Below are positions 25,639 to 34,228 of a DNA stretch of 64,000 nucleotides, one piece after another; within the stretch, counting starts at the first letter, position 1, and the number at the start of each line of letters is the position of its first letter. The stretch is from Flammeovirgaceae bacterium. Lineage in GTDB: Bacteria > Bacteroidota > Bacteroidia > Cytophagales > Cyclobacteriaceae. A model generated the notes under the pieces. It worked only from the letters and a program-made list of their open reading frames with translations, ran no database searches and was not told the DNA's origin. Made by a program: the position numbers and the translations under genes. The stretch covers positions 1 to 64,000 of the forward strand of contig JAJTGQ010000048.1 in the NCBI GenBank assembly GCA_021299455.1, read 5' to 3'.

Positions 25639-27132
25639 TTACTTAATCAGCTTGAAGAATCGGCTCCATCGAATTTTGTCAATGAAGGTGCCATATTTAT
25701 CAAGCGATAGCCAGATAAAAAATCCTTTCCCCACGATGTGATCTTCAGGCACAAAGCCCCAGTATCTTGAGTCAAGTGAATTGTCACGATTATCGCCCAT
25801 CATGAAATAGTAGTTTTGGCTAAACGTGTACTCAGCTATTTCTTTTCCTTCAATTTTTAGTTTTCCATTTTCAATTACCACATCTTTCTGATTCTCGTGG
25901 GCTTTTATAGTAAACCCATAGATAGAAAGCGTTGAGTCATTGATGGGTATCTTCATGCCTTCTTTGGGAAGAGTAAGCGGCCCATAGTTGCTTCCTGTCC
26001 AGGAAGCGGTGTAGGTTGAAAAGGGAAATCTTTCTGATTCGCCACCACCAGTCTCCATTTCAGCTGAAAGAATATAGGGGAGACTTTTTACTTTGGCTAA
26101 TGTGGCTTCTGTCAAATACATGGAATAGTAGACATGGGTTGGATTGTCATTGTCTGCACGCCCGTGCAATTCAAAGTCATCGCCATCAAGCCCAAGGGCT
26201 TCAATATTACGCTGATTGATTTCATCTTTAGCGATTACCTGATACCGGAAGCGCATCTCGGGTGCATTCTCGGCTTGCTTGCCGTTAATAAAGAGCTGCT
26301 TATTTTTTATTTCCAACACGTCTCCCCCAATGGCCACACATCGTTTGATATAGTTTGTCTTTAAATCTACGGGATAATCGATCCATATTGATTTGTCATA
26401 AATGCCGTAGTTGTTTTCTTCGATGCGAGGCACATTAAAGACAACCACATCGTTATTCTTTACTGACGTTATCCCAGGCAAGCGGAATGTAGGTAGTTGA
26501 ATCCACGGGAGGTAGGATGGTATATCAGTGAACCAGATCTTTTGGTGGGTTAATGGAAGTTGCAGAGGCGTACGCGGTGTGCGTGTACCATAGTGAAACT
26601 TGCTAACAAAAAGAAAATCACCGACCAGCAAAGAATTTTCCATCGAAGGAGTAGGAATCGTATAGGCCTCCATAATTAGCCAGCGAATAAGCGTGGCGGC
26701 AACCACTGCAAATAAAATGGCATCCCACCATTCGCGAAGAGTTGATTTTTTGTTAGATGCCGTTGTAAGGGGCAAAGATTGAATAACCCCTAAATATTTT
26801 GTGTTCTTTTTAGATGCGAAGTATGGTAAGTATATCCATCCTTGTGCTATGGCCAAAGTTTTTCTAAGAGATCTTTCTTCACCAAAGCACCTCAGCAGTT
26901 CAACCATATTCTTCACATATTGAAAAATATTAATGATCGGCACGACATCAAGTAAAACCTCAATTGGTTTTCTGCCCACTATTTCCAGTGTAGTAATCGA
27001 ATTTAAGCCTGGAACAAATGCATGCCAACCCGGTTTCCCTGCCTTAATAAATAGCCTATACAAACCAAACGAGTTCAATAATTGAAAAGGCAGTGTTGCA
27101 AAAAAAACTCCCAGTGTATAAGCAAAATCCAT
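25639..27132 (-). CDS. lepB: Signal peptidase I, long Bacteroidota form
   Basis: 497 aa, about twice the length of Gram-positive SPase I. Residues 1 to about 125 are a membrane-associated N-domain of the DUF5684 type (FFATLPFQLLNSFGLYRLFIKAGKPGW). A transmembrane anchor (WWDAILFAVVAATLIRWLIM) precedes the catalytic Ser in TPSMENSLLVGDFLFVSK (about 163), then the general-base Lys in NYIKRCVAIGGDVLEI (about 263). Box E is MGDNRDNSLDSRYWGFVPEDHIVGK. A large insertion of beta character lies between Lys and box E. It cleaves Sec signal peptides at the periplasmic face. Last gene of parA-parB-DUF5683-dapB-lepB. Confidence 0.96.
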   Translation of the reverse strand: MDFAYTLGVFFATLPFQLLNSFGLYRLFIKAGKPGWHAFVPGLNSITTLEIVGRKPIEVLLDVVPIINIFQYVKNMVELLRCFGEERSLRKTLAIAQGWIYLPYFASKKNTKYLGVIQSLPLTTASNKKSTLREWWDAILFAVVAATLIRWLIMEAYTIPTPSMENSLLVGDFLFVSKFHYGTRTPRTPLQLPLTHQKIWFTDIPSYLPWIQLPTFRLPGITSVKNNDVVVFNVPRIEENNYGIYDKSIWIDYPVDLKTNYIKRCVAIGGDVLEIKNKQLFINGKQAENAPEMRFRYQVIAKDEINQRNIEALGLDGDDFELHGRADNDNPTHVYYSMYLTEATLAKVKSLPYILSAEMETGGGESERFPFSTYTASWTGSNYGPLTLPKEGMKIPINDSTLSIYGFTIKAHENQKDVVIENGKLKIEGKEIAEYTFSQNYYFMMGDNRDNSLDSRYWGFVPEDHIVGKGFFIWLSLDKYGTFIDKIRWSRFFKLIK

Positions 27133-27183
27133 AGTTGACTTAAATTAGCGTGCAAATAAACTGAATTTTATCTTAGAAAAATC

Positions 27184-27891
27184 TCACAAACTCAAAAAAT
27201 CGTCCATTGAATAGACGCCTTCGCGATTCACCATCCACTCAGCCACCAACACTGCGCCTTGGGCAAAGCCTTCGCGCGAATGAGCAGTATGTGTAATCTC
27301 AATATCGTCTACACTCGATTGATACTTTACCGTATGCGTTCCCGGTGCAGGATCTATCCGTTGAGATCGAATAACGAGGGAAGATGGGTCTTGGGTTTCA
27401 GTTGATTGCCATTCTTTGATGAGCGGTTGTTCCAGGATTATTCTTTCTGCCAACGTAATTGCTGTGCCACTTGGGGCATCCTTTTTTTGGGTGTGGTGTG
27501 TTTCGTCAATGCTAACCTTGTAGTCCGCATAGGGTCTCATCATATTGGCCAGATAGCTGGTCAGCCTAAAGAAAAGATTGACGCCCAAGCTATAATTAGC
27601 CGCATAAAAAAAGCCCGCCTTTTTCTCAAGACATAGATCTTCAATTTCACTTTTTTGATCTAGCCAACCTGTGGTGCCACACACGACCGGTATTTGGTGA
27701 TCGAAACAGTACAGAATATTTTTAACAGCGGATTCTGGCTGTGTAAACTCAATGGCCACGTCCGCTTTTAGGTTGAACCTATTGAGTTCCTCATAGGTGT
27801 CCACCTTGCCAACTATCTCATGACCACGCCCCATAGCAATAGCTTCAATGGCTCTGCCCATTTTACCATAACCAATTAATAGAATCCTCAT
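27184..27891 (-). CDS. dapB: 4-hydroxy-tetrahydrodipicolinate reductase
   Basis: 235 aa. NAD(P)-binding start MRILLIGYGKMGRAIEAIA, the loop VCGTTGWL, and the active site DETHHTQKKDAPSGTAITLAE, which matches the family's E(L/A)HHxxKxDAPSGTA. It reduces the product of DapA in lysine/diaminopimelate synthesis. Slightly shorter than the enterobacterial enzyme (about 270 aa), as usual in Bacteroidota. Two bases separate it from the DUF5683 stop. Confidence 0.96.
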   Translation of the reverse strand: MRILLIGYGKMGRAIEAIAMGRGHEIVGKVDTYEELNRFNLKADVAIEFTQPESAVKNILYCFDHQIPVVCGTTGWLDQKSEIEDLCLEKKAGFFYAANYSLGVNLFFRLTSYLANMMRPYADYKVSIDETHHTQKKDAPSGTAITLAERIILEQPLIKEWQSTETQDPSSLVIRSQRIDPAPGTHTVKYQSSVDDIEITHTAHSREGFAQGAVLVAEWMVNREGVYSMDDFLSL

Positions 27892-27893
27892 TA

Positions 27894-28499
27894 TTAAAAT
27901 CTCAGTTTTATTGCTATGCCCGTGCTGGTACCTGTATAGTAGCTATTTTCCATGTGTGGCTCTATTCTCACCTTCAGCTTCGGGTTGAGATCAAATTCTT
28001 TTAGATGAGCATCCACATGCGCATCTACCATTTGCAATAGGTAAAGAAACCCGGTGAAGATGAGGAAGTAATCTCGCTGACGTTGGGCTTGGTCGATAAT
28101 GGTTCTAAGCTGGGTTTCGGTTAGATCGAATAAAAGACTTCTACTTTGCGCGTTTACTTTGCCGTCTAAAAGATCGAACAGATCGTTGCGCGCCTTGTTC
28201 CCAGTCTTACTGTAAAAATCAACAACGGTAATGAGCGCATAGAATCCACCATAAACCAGTGGTAGTTTCCAATATTTCTTGTTGTACACTTGACCCAACC
28301 CGGGAAGCACAGCCGCGTATAGCATTGCCTTTCTTGGGTTGAATCGTTGCGAATAGGTGTCGATGTCAACCACCCTCTTGCCACTTTTTGAAATGAGGGT
28401 ATCAGTTGGAGTATTTTGAATAGAATCTTTTTTTGCTTCCTGCGAGTAGGCCAACGAGCAAACCCCGATCAATAACCAAGTGCCTAAAAAATGCTTCAT
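27894..28499 (-). CDS. DUF5683 family membrane protein
   Basis: 201 aa with a signal peptide (MKHFLGTWLLIGVCSLAYSQ). The DUF5683 core reads FNPRKAMLYAAVLPGLGQVYNKKYWKLPLVYGGFYALITVVDFY, with two to three hydrophobic segments, and it closes with a short beta-like end. The family is confined to Bacteroidota and regularly sits between parB and dapB, as here (adjacent to parB with no gap, two bases before dapB). Function unknown. Confidence 0.9.
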   Translation of the reverse strand: MKHFLGTWLLIGVCSLAYSQEAKKDSIQNTPTDTLISKSGKRVVDIDTYSQRFNPRKAMLYAAVLPGLGQVYNKKYWKLPLVYGGFYALITVVDFYSKTGNKARNDLFDLLDGKVNAQSRSLLFDLTETQLRTIIDQAQRQRDYFLIFTGFLYLLQMVDAHVDAHLKEFDLNPKLKVRIEPHMENSYYTGTSTGIAIKLRF

Positions 28500-29402
28500 C
28501 TATACTTTTAGAATATCCAAAATCCGGTTCAGGTCTTCTACCGACAAGAACGGAATTCGAATATCGCCCTTTTTTCCGTCACTCTTTACACTAACTTTCG
28601 TGCCAAAGTGTGATGATAAGCGTGATTGTAGATGATTAATCTCTTTGGAGGCTGGCGATGTTTCAGTTTTGCCACCCTCTTGATGTTGTGGCTTCGTCAT
28701 CACTTCCCGGGCCAATTCTTCCACTTTTCTGACCGATAAATCTTCCGAGAGCGTTTTTTTGAAAATGTAGAGCTGTGACTCTGTGTTGTCGACATTGATG
28801 ATGGCGCGCGCATGCCCCATTGATAGTTTATTGTCGCGTAAAGCAATCTGAATGTCAGGAGGTAACTTCAATAATCTAAGATAATTTGTTACCGTTGAGC
28901 GATTTTTCCCAACGCGGTCCCCGAGTTCCTCTTGTTTTAAATTGCATTCCGAAATAAGCCGTTGATAGCTCAATGAAATTTCAATCGGATTTAAGTTTTC
29001 ACGTTGAATGTTTTCGATCAGCGCCATTTCCAACATTTGCTGATCATCAGCTGAACGTACATATGCTGGCACTGCTAAAAGGCCCGCTCTCTTAGAAGCT
29101 TGAAAACGTCTTTCACCGGAAATCAATTGATACTGATGTGGTGCAAGACGCCTGACAGTGATTGGCTGGATGATGCCGTGGACACGAATTGATTCGGCCA
29201 ATTCATTCAATGCCTCTTCATCAAAATGCTGGCGAGGTTGAAATGGATTCGTCTCGATTTCTGTTAATGAGATTTCATTGACAATGCCATTTACATTGCC
29301 TGAACTCGCAGGCTGTGCCACATCAACCTCTAGTCGGTCGTCAGAAGGCGTGTCACTCAACAAGGCGCTTAGCCCACGGCCTAGTGCATTTCTTTTACTC
29401 AT
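28500..29402 (-). CDS. parB: Chromosome-partitioning protein ParB
   Basis: 300 aa. N-terminal ParB/Srx CTPase domain with [28 protein letters not shown] and the [12 protein letters not shown] box. Helix-turn-helix domain at about 140-200 ([38 protein letters not shown]). C-terminal dimerisation domain at about 250-300. It loads on parS and spreads as a CTP-dependent clamp. It overlaps parA by four bases. Confidence 0.96.
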   Translation of the reverse strand: MSKRNALGRGLSALLSDTPSDDRLEVDVAQPASSGNVNGIVNEISLTEIETNPFQPRQHFDEEALNELAESIRVHGIIQPITVRRLAPHQYQLISGERRFQASKRAGLLAVPAYVRSADDQQMLEMALIENIQRENLNPIEISLSYQRLISECNLKQEELGDRVGKNRSTVTNYLRLLKLPPDIQIALRDNKLSMGHARAIINVDNTESQLYIFKKTLSEDLSVRKVEELAREVMTKPQHQEGGKTETSPASKEINHLQSRLSSHFGTKVSVKSDGKKGDIRIPFLSVEDLNRILDILKV

Positions 29403-30172
29403 TTTGTAAAACCGTTTTTATTCAATATTTCATGTGCCAAGTTGAGATAGCTGATCGCTCCTTTGCTCTCTGCGTCATGGACGATGGCAGGTAATCCAAA
29501 ACTGGGCGACTCACTTAGCTTTACATTTCTCGGAATAATGGTATTAAAAGCAATATTCTTGAAGTGTGTCTTTACTTCTTCAACTACCTGATTGCCGAGG
29601 GACGTGCGTGAATCATAGAGCGTCAGCAAGATGCCTTCAATCTCCAATTTCGGATTCAGACGCGTTTGTATAATTTTTATCGTATTCAAAAGCTTGCCGA
29701 GTCCCTCCAATGCAAAATACTCACATTGCACAGGTATCAAAACGGAGTCAGCGGCAGTTAATGAGTTAATGGTGATTAAACCCAACGAAGGAGAGCAGTC
29801 GATAATAATGAACTCGTACTGATTCTTTATTTTCGACAGTACGTTGCGCATTTTTTCTTCACGGTGTTCAATGTTCACCATCTCCACCTCTGCGCCTACG
29901 AGATCTATATGAGAAGGGAGGACATCAAGATATTTCAATTCGTTCTTTAAGATCGCATCTTCCGGCCGAATACCGTCAACCATGCATTCGTATATACTTT
30001 TCTTGATCTCTTTTGGGTTCATGCCCAGCCCCGAAGTTGAGTTGGCCTGCGGGTCTGCATCCACCAACAGTGTCTTATGCTCCAACACCGCCAGACTTGC
30101 AGCTAAGTTGATAGCAGTGGTCGTCTTTCCGACACCACCTTTCTGATTTGCAATTGCAATGATTTTACCCAT
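29399..30172 (-). CDS. parA: Chromosome-partitioning ATPase ParA/Soj
   Basis: 257 aa from the ATG at 30172 ([22 protein letters not shown]); the 19-residue track extension reads through the AT-rich repeats and is rejected. Deviant Walker A KGGVGKTT, the Walker A' [13 protein letters not shown], and Walker [13 protein letters not shown] short Soj type with no N-terminal DNA-binding domain. First gene of the par-dapB-lepB operon; the 300-bp region upstream carries parS-like half-sites and an inverted repeat. Confidence 0.96.
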   Translation of the reverse strand: MGKIIAIANQKGGVGKTTTAINLAASLAVLEHKTLLVDADPQANSTSGLGMNPKEIKKSIYECMVDGIRPEDAILKNELKYLDVLPSHIDLVGAEVEMVNIEHREEKMRNVLSKIKNQYEFIIIDCSPSLGLITINSLTAADSVLIPVQCEYFALEGLGKLLNTIKIIQTRLNPKLEIEGILLTLYDSRTSLGNQVVEEVKTHFKNIAFNTIIPRNVKLSESPSFGLPAIVHDAESKGAISYLNLAHEILNKNGFTK

Positions 30173-30279
30173 GAATTTGATTTGAAAATTTAACGATTTG
30201 AAAATTTGAAGATCATAACAATCTGACACCTGAGCGAATTTCCAAATTGGCTCATTTTCAAATTTTCAAATAGATATGG

Positions 30280-30287
30280 CAAATATA
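30280..30287 (-). promoter_or_regulatory. parA -7 promoter element TATATTTG
   Basis: An exact TAnnTTTG match on the minus strand, about 108 bp before the parA ATG. No TTG is found at the usual -33 distance; instead that region is occupied by the parS-like half-sites, which suggests activation or repression by ParB. Confidence 0.45.
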
Positions 30288-30301
30288 GGTCTAAGGCGCA
30301 A

Positions 30302-30322
30302 TCGTGGAACATTCGTGAAACG
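30302..30322. promoter_or_regulatory. Two tandem parS-like half-sites
   Basis: TCGTGGAACA followed immediately by TTCGTGAAACG. Each resembles one arm of the widespread parS palindrome (TGTTTCACGTGAAACA), but here the arms are in direct rather than inverted orientation. They lie just upstream of the parA -7 element. ParB binding is inference. Confidence 0.4.
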
Positions 30323-30475
30323 TTACTTATCCACCGACTATCAACAAGAAATGCACATTTGACTTGAAAATGGGCTAATTTGAAGATTTGAAAACTTGAT
30401 TTAGCTGGCTTGGAAATGTATTTTGAACCAAGGTCAATTTTCAAATCCATCCATTTTCAAATCTTCAAATTGAAA

Positions 30476-32272
30476 TCACTTCTTTTTCTTCTTCGCTTCG
30501 GCCGCTTTTCGCGCCTCTTCACTGGCTTTCATGGCCTCTTCCAGCTTCGTCATGAACTTTGACTTTTTGCCTGTTCCGGTGGCGGCCTTCTTCTTGTTTT
30601 CTTCCATGATCGCCTTAATCTTGTCTTCGTCAACAAAACGCTTGATTATTGCTTGTTGCGCAAATGTGATCAGGTTGGAAACAAAATAGTAGAAACTCAA
30701 GCCAGCTGAGAAAGAGTTCAATACGAAAACCAAGACTACAGGCATAATGTACGACATTGATTTCATTGGGCCGGCCACTGAACTGATCTGATTATTTTGC
30801 CAGGTATAAATCAACGTAGACACCGTCATAAGCAGCACAAAAAGACTAACGTGTGCTCCGTAGAATGGAATGGTGAACGGCAAGTTTAGGATCGAATCGT
30901 AAGTAGAGAGATCTTCCGCCCAAAGGAACGATTTTTGACGAAGGCCAATCGAAATAGGAAAGAAGTAAAACATTGCAAAGAGAATGGGCATTTGCAAAAG
31001 CAGGGGAATGCAGCCACTAAAAGGGTTCACACCCGCCTGCTTGTACAACTTCATGGTATCTTGTTGAGATTGGGCCATGTTGTCTCCGTTCTTTTCTTTA
31101 ATGACATCCATTTCAGGTTTTAGCAATTTCATTTTTGCCATGCCCAAGTAAGATGAGTAGGAGAGTGGTAGAAGAACAATCTTCACCATCAGTACCAGGA
31201 GAACAATGATCAGCCCATAATTGGTAAGATACTTTTGCAAAAAATGAAAAACTGGTATGATCACGAATCGGTTGATCCAACTCATGGGAGGCCATCCCAG
31301 CGACAGATTTTCTTCAAATCCGGTTGTCACCTTTGTGATAACGTCATAGTCGTTCGGTCCGAAGTAGTAATGGAAGTTCGCTTTTTTCGTGGCGAAATCT
31401 TCTATTGGAATAAACAATTTTACGTTTGCATTTTTGACAATCGAAGAATCCAACAGGTTCGTTGACATTTTCAATTCTCCTCCCACAAAAGTATTCTCAG
31501 CAATGATGGAACTAATAAAAAACTTTTGACGAATGGAAGCCCATTTTACAGGTGTGGCAAGCGTTTCCTCCTTTACGTCATTGGATTCTCCAAGGTTATT
31601 GTATTTCCCATCGGCTAAAAAATAGCCCACTGTTGTTTTTGTTCGGCTGTCGTTTATATCTTTTTCTTGTAACGGAATTGGATCGCTCCATTCAAAAGCC
31701 ATATTTTTTCCGTTGAGGGAAATGCCAGAAGTCTCAACCTTGTAGCCCACTTTAAAACCATTCGCTCCTAACCAATAAATGTGTTTGATGAACGCGTTTT
31801 CACCCAATTTGGCCGACAGCGTGACTACCGTTGAATCACCTCTTTTAGACGATTCTATCTGGTAAAACAATTTATAAAGATCCACCTCTTTGCCATCGTA
31901 CTGGGCAAGGAGAGCAAAGGAATTATTTCCATTGTTAATAAGCAGTAGCGGCTTTTGATGGTAGGTCTTGAAGTTTTTTAGCTCTACGTTTTTGACGTAC
32001 CCATTGCTTGAAACAGCAACCTTCAAATCAGCGTTTTCTAGCGTAGCCGATTCTTCTTTTCCTTCGAGAAAACTTCCTAGGCTTCCATAGGATTGGATGG
32101 TGGCGCTGTCAATTTTGGGTGCAATTTGCCTAGCCACTTCCCTTTTTTGGACCGCAGCAATTGAATCTGTTTTGACTGTAGTAGGCGGAGTAGGCGCGGG
32201 GCTAAAAAAGTAAAAATAGATCATCAATAGTACTGCTATCAATGTCATCCCTATGGCCGAGTTCCTATCCAT
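30476..32272 (-). CDS. yidC: Membrane protein insertase YidC
   Basis: 598 aa. N-terminal membrane segment (MTLIAVLLMIYFYFFSP), a large periplasmic beta domain (about 60-350), then the five-helix insertase core with the hydrophilic groove region (YSSYLGMAKMKLLKPEMDVIKEKNGDN) and GCIPLLLQMPILFAMFYFFP. A Lys-rich C-terminal tail (EEARKAAEAKKKKK) probably contacts ribosomes. It inserts proteins into the inner membrane alone or with SecYEG. It lies downstream of pyrG across a 156-bp gap. Confidence 0.97.
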   Translation of the reverse strand: MDRNSAIGMTLIAVLLMIYFYFFSPAPTPPTTVKTDSIAAVQKREVARQIAPKIDSATIQSYGSLGSFLEGKEESATLENADLKVAVSSNGYVKNVELKNFKTYHQKPLLLINNGNNSFALLAQYDGKEVDLYKLFYQIESSKRGDSTVVTLSAKLGENAFIKHIYWLGANGFKVGYKVETSGISLNGKNMAFEWSDPIPLQEKDINDSRTKTTVGYFLADGKYNNLGESNDVKEETLATPVKWASIRQKFFISSIIAENTFVGGELKMSTNLLDSSIVKNANVKLFIPIEDFATKKANFHYYFGPNDYDVITKVTTGFEENLSLGWPPMSWINRFVIIPVFHFLQKYLTNYGLIIVLLVLMVKIVLLPLSYSSYLGMAKMKLLKPEMDVIKEKNGDNMAQSQQDTMKLYKQAGVNPFSGCIPLLLQMPILFAMFYFFPISIGLRQKSFLWAEDLSTYDSILNLPFTIPFYGAHVSLFVLLMTVSTLIYTWQNNQISSVAGPMKSMSYIMPVVLVFVLNSFSAGLSFYYFVSNLITFAQQAIIKRFVDEDKIKAIMEENKKKAATGTGKKSKFMTKLEEAMKASEEARKAAEAKKKKK

Positions 32273-32363
32273 TACTTTAATTTTAAATTCTTAATGTTAA
32301 ATGATTAATGTTTATTGCGGAATGGTGTTAAATGTTGAATCATAATAAGCTAATTGCACCTAG

Positions 32364-32426
32364 TCTCAAATCTCATGTCTCACGTCTAAAGTCTTATGTC
32401 TTGCGTCTAAATTCTTATGTCTAAAA
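32364..32426. repeat. Nine tandem heptanucleotide units (TCTnnnn)
   Basis: 63 bp divide exactly into nine 7-mers, all starting TCT: TCTCAAA, TCTCATG, TCTCACG, TCTAAAG, TCTTATG, TCTTGCG, TCTAAAT, TCTTATG, TCTAAAA. The array ends three bases before the pyrG stop. The period is the same as in the array at 7480-7535 although the unit differs. Confidence 0.75.
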
Positions 32427-32428
32427 TT

Positions 32429-34042
32429 CTACTTCCCCTTATACTCCATCGCAGCAGCAACGAATTTGACGAACAGCGGATGAGGACTAAGCACCGTGCT
32501 TTTTAACTCAGGATGAAACTGCACCCCCACAAACCAAGGATGATCTTTTAACTCTACAATTTCGATCAAACCCGATTCAGGATTAACACCCGTACCCTTC
32601 AATCCTGCCTCTTCTATTTGTTCCAGGTATTTATTGTTGAATTCATAGCGGTGGCGATGCCGTTCTTGGATCAGCGTATCGCCATAAATATGGTGCGCCT
32701 TTGATCCCTTTTTGATTTTACAGTCGTAAGATCCCAATCGCATGGTGCCGCCCTTATTGGTAATCTTTTTCTGTTCTTCCATCATGTCGATGACAGGATG
32801 CTTTGTTTTGGGATTAAGTTCAGTTGTGCTTGCGTCCAAATGCAATACATTTCTGGCGAACTCCACAACCGCACATTGCATCCCAAGGCAGATGCCTAAG
32901 AACGGAATCTTGTGTTCGCGCACGTATTTGATGGCTTCAATTTTTCCTTCCAGTCCACGTTCACCAAAACCGGGCGCAACAAGAACGGCATCTAGTGAGC
33001 CAATGATATTTTCAACCGTGTCTTTGTGAATGTCCTCAGAAGATATCCACTTGAGGTTCACTTTGCAATCATTTTGAGAACCCGCATGGATGAATGATTC
33101 TGCAATCGACTTGTAAGCATCCGGCAGAGAAACATATTTCCCGACCAACCCGATTGTTACTTCGTTGAGTGGGTTTTTCAACTTGCCGAGAAATATTTTC
33201 CATTGCTCTAGGTCGGGTTCGTGTTTGGTGGTCATTTTTAACTTGGCCAATACACGTTCATCCAACTTTTCTTTTTTCATTAAAAGCGGCACATCATAGA
33301 TCGTGTCGGCATCAATGGCTTCAATGACCGAGTTCAAGTTAACGTTGCAAAACAGCGCCAGTTTTTTCCGGATCTCCATCGACAACGGATGCTCGGTTCT
33401 ACACACCAAAATATCAGGTTGGATACCGTATGAAAGCAGTTCTTTTACAGAGTGCTGAGTAGGCTTGGTCTTTAATTCTTTGGCCGCGCTTAAATAGGGG
33501 ATGAGCGTTAGGTGGATCACGAGCGCATTATTCGAGCCCAGGTCCCAACGCACCTGACGAACTGCTTCTACAAAGGGCAATGATTCAATATCACCTACAG
33601 AGCCACCAATCTCAGTAATAATAAAATCATATTGTCCAGTTTCACCGAGCAAAAACATATTGCGCTTGATTTCATCGGTGATGTGCGGCACTACTTGTAC
33701 CGTTTTCCCTAAATACTCGCCCTTGCGTTCTTTGGTGATCACATTATTATAAATGCGCCCGGTGGTGACGTTATTGGCTTGCGAGGTCCGTACATTTAAA
33801 AAACGCTCGTAATGCCCCAAATCTAAATCCGTTTCCGCACCATCGTCTGTCACATAACATTCGCCATGTTCGTATGGGTTTAAGGTACCCGGGTCAATGT
33901 TGATATAGGGGTCAAATTTCTGAATGGTTACCGTAAAACCCCTGGTTTGAAGCAATTTACCCAAAGAGGCTGAAATGATTCCCTTCCCCAACGAAGAAGT
34001 TACACCGCCCGTGACAAAAATATATTTAGTGGTTGAAGACAT
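32429..34042 (-). CDS. pyrG: CTP synthase
   Basis: 537 aa. Synthetase domain begins [26 protein letters not shown] with the ATP-binding P-loop-like element, followed by [18 protein letters not shown]. The C-terminal glutaminase domain has the oxyanion and nucleophile region [16 protein letters not shown] and the His/Glu pair in VQFHPELKS. It makes CTP from UTP, ATP and glutamine. Full length for the family. A TACCTTTG element at 34066-34073 lies upstream. Confidence 0.98.
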   Translation of the reverse strand: MSSTTKYIFVTGGVTSSLGKGIISASLGKLLQTRGFTVTIQKFDPYINIDPGTLNPYEHGECYVTDDGAETDLDLGHYERFLNVRTSQANNVTTGRIYNNVITKERKGEYLGKTVQVVPHITDEIKRNMFLLGETGQYDFIITEIGGSVGDIESLPFVEAVRQVRWDLGSNNALVIHLTLIPYLSAAKELKTKPTQHSVKELLSYGIQPDILVCRTEHPLSMEIRKKLALFCNVNLNSVIEAIDADTIYDVPLLMKKEKLDERVLAKLKMTTKHEPDLEQWKIFLGKLKNPLNEVTIGLVGKYVSLPDAYKSIAESFIHAGSQNDCKVNLKWISSEDIHKDTVENIIGSLDAVLVAPGFGERGLEGKIEAIKYVREHKIPFLGICLGMQCAVVEFARNVLHLDASTTELNPKTKHPVIDMMEEQKKITNKGGTMRLGSYDCKIKKGSKAHHIYGDTLIQERHRHRYEFNNKYLEQIEEAGLKGTGVNPESGLIEIVELKDHPWFVGVQFHPELKSTVLSPHPLFVKFVAAAMEYKGK

Positions 34043-34065
34043 TCTTCAGTTAAAAATTTCGCGCG

Positions 34066-34073
34066 CAAAGGTA
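34066..34073 (-). promoter_or_regulatory. pyrG -7 promoter element TACCTTTG
   Basis: An exact TAnnTTTG match on the minus strand, 24 bp before the pyrG ATG and identical to the -7 element of rpsF. No good TTG is seen 18-21 bases upstream, so the call rests on the -7 part only. Confidence 0.45.
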
Positions 34074-34228
34074 GGGGATTTGAGAAACTAGTGGATATAC
34101 TTGGAAATTATTTTAATTTGTAGGTTTTAGTCGTTAAGTTTGTTGGATAACTAGTGTTTTGTAATGTGGTTACTCATCAATAACGACAAGTATATACCAC
34201 CTAGAATTTGTAAACTTCAACGGATAGC

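Larger units (their letters stand above)
30243..30382. repeat. Inverted repeat around the parA promoter
   Basis: Arms at 30243-30261 and 30364-30382. The right arm reads TTGAAAATGGGCTAATTTG, and the reverse complement of the left arm differs from it at two of 19 positions. The arms enclose about 100 bp with the -7 element and parS-like half-sites. This could be a remnant of a small mobile element or a structural control site. Confidence 0.55.
30173..30475. other. AT-rich intergenic control region of parA with TTTGAA/TTCAAA repeats
   Basis: 303 bp without a credible gene. It holds many TTTGAAAA / TTTTCAAA elements at about 8-base spacing at both ends (30174-30210 and 30431-30475), a 17/19 inverted repeat (30243-30261 and 30364-30382), a TATATTTG -7 element facing parA, and two parS-like half-sites. 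The 86-aa ORF 30190-30450 is just these repeats read as protein. Confidence 0.7.

Noticed and set aside
30320-30340. Near DnaA-box TTATCCACC upstream of parA, possible replication origin
   Set aside because: Only one imperfect box, with no cluster of boxes, no dnaA gene and no unwinding element recognised around it.
30190-30450. 86-aa minus-strand ORF upstream of parA
   Set aside because: It is a translation of the TTTGAA/TTCAAA repeats and crosses the inverted repeat and promoter; no protein-like features.
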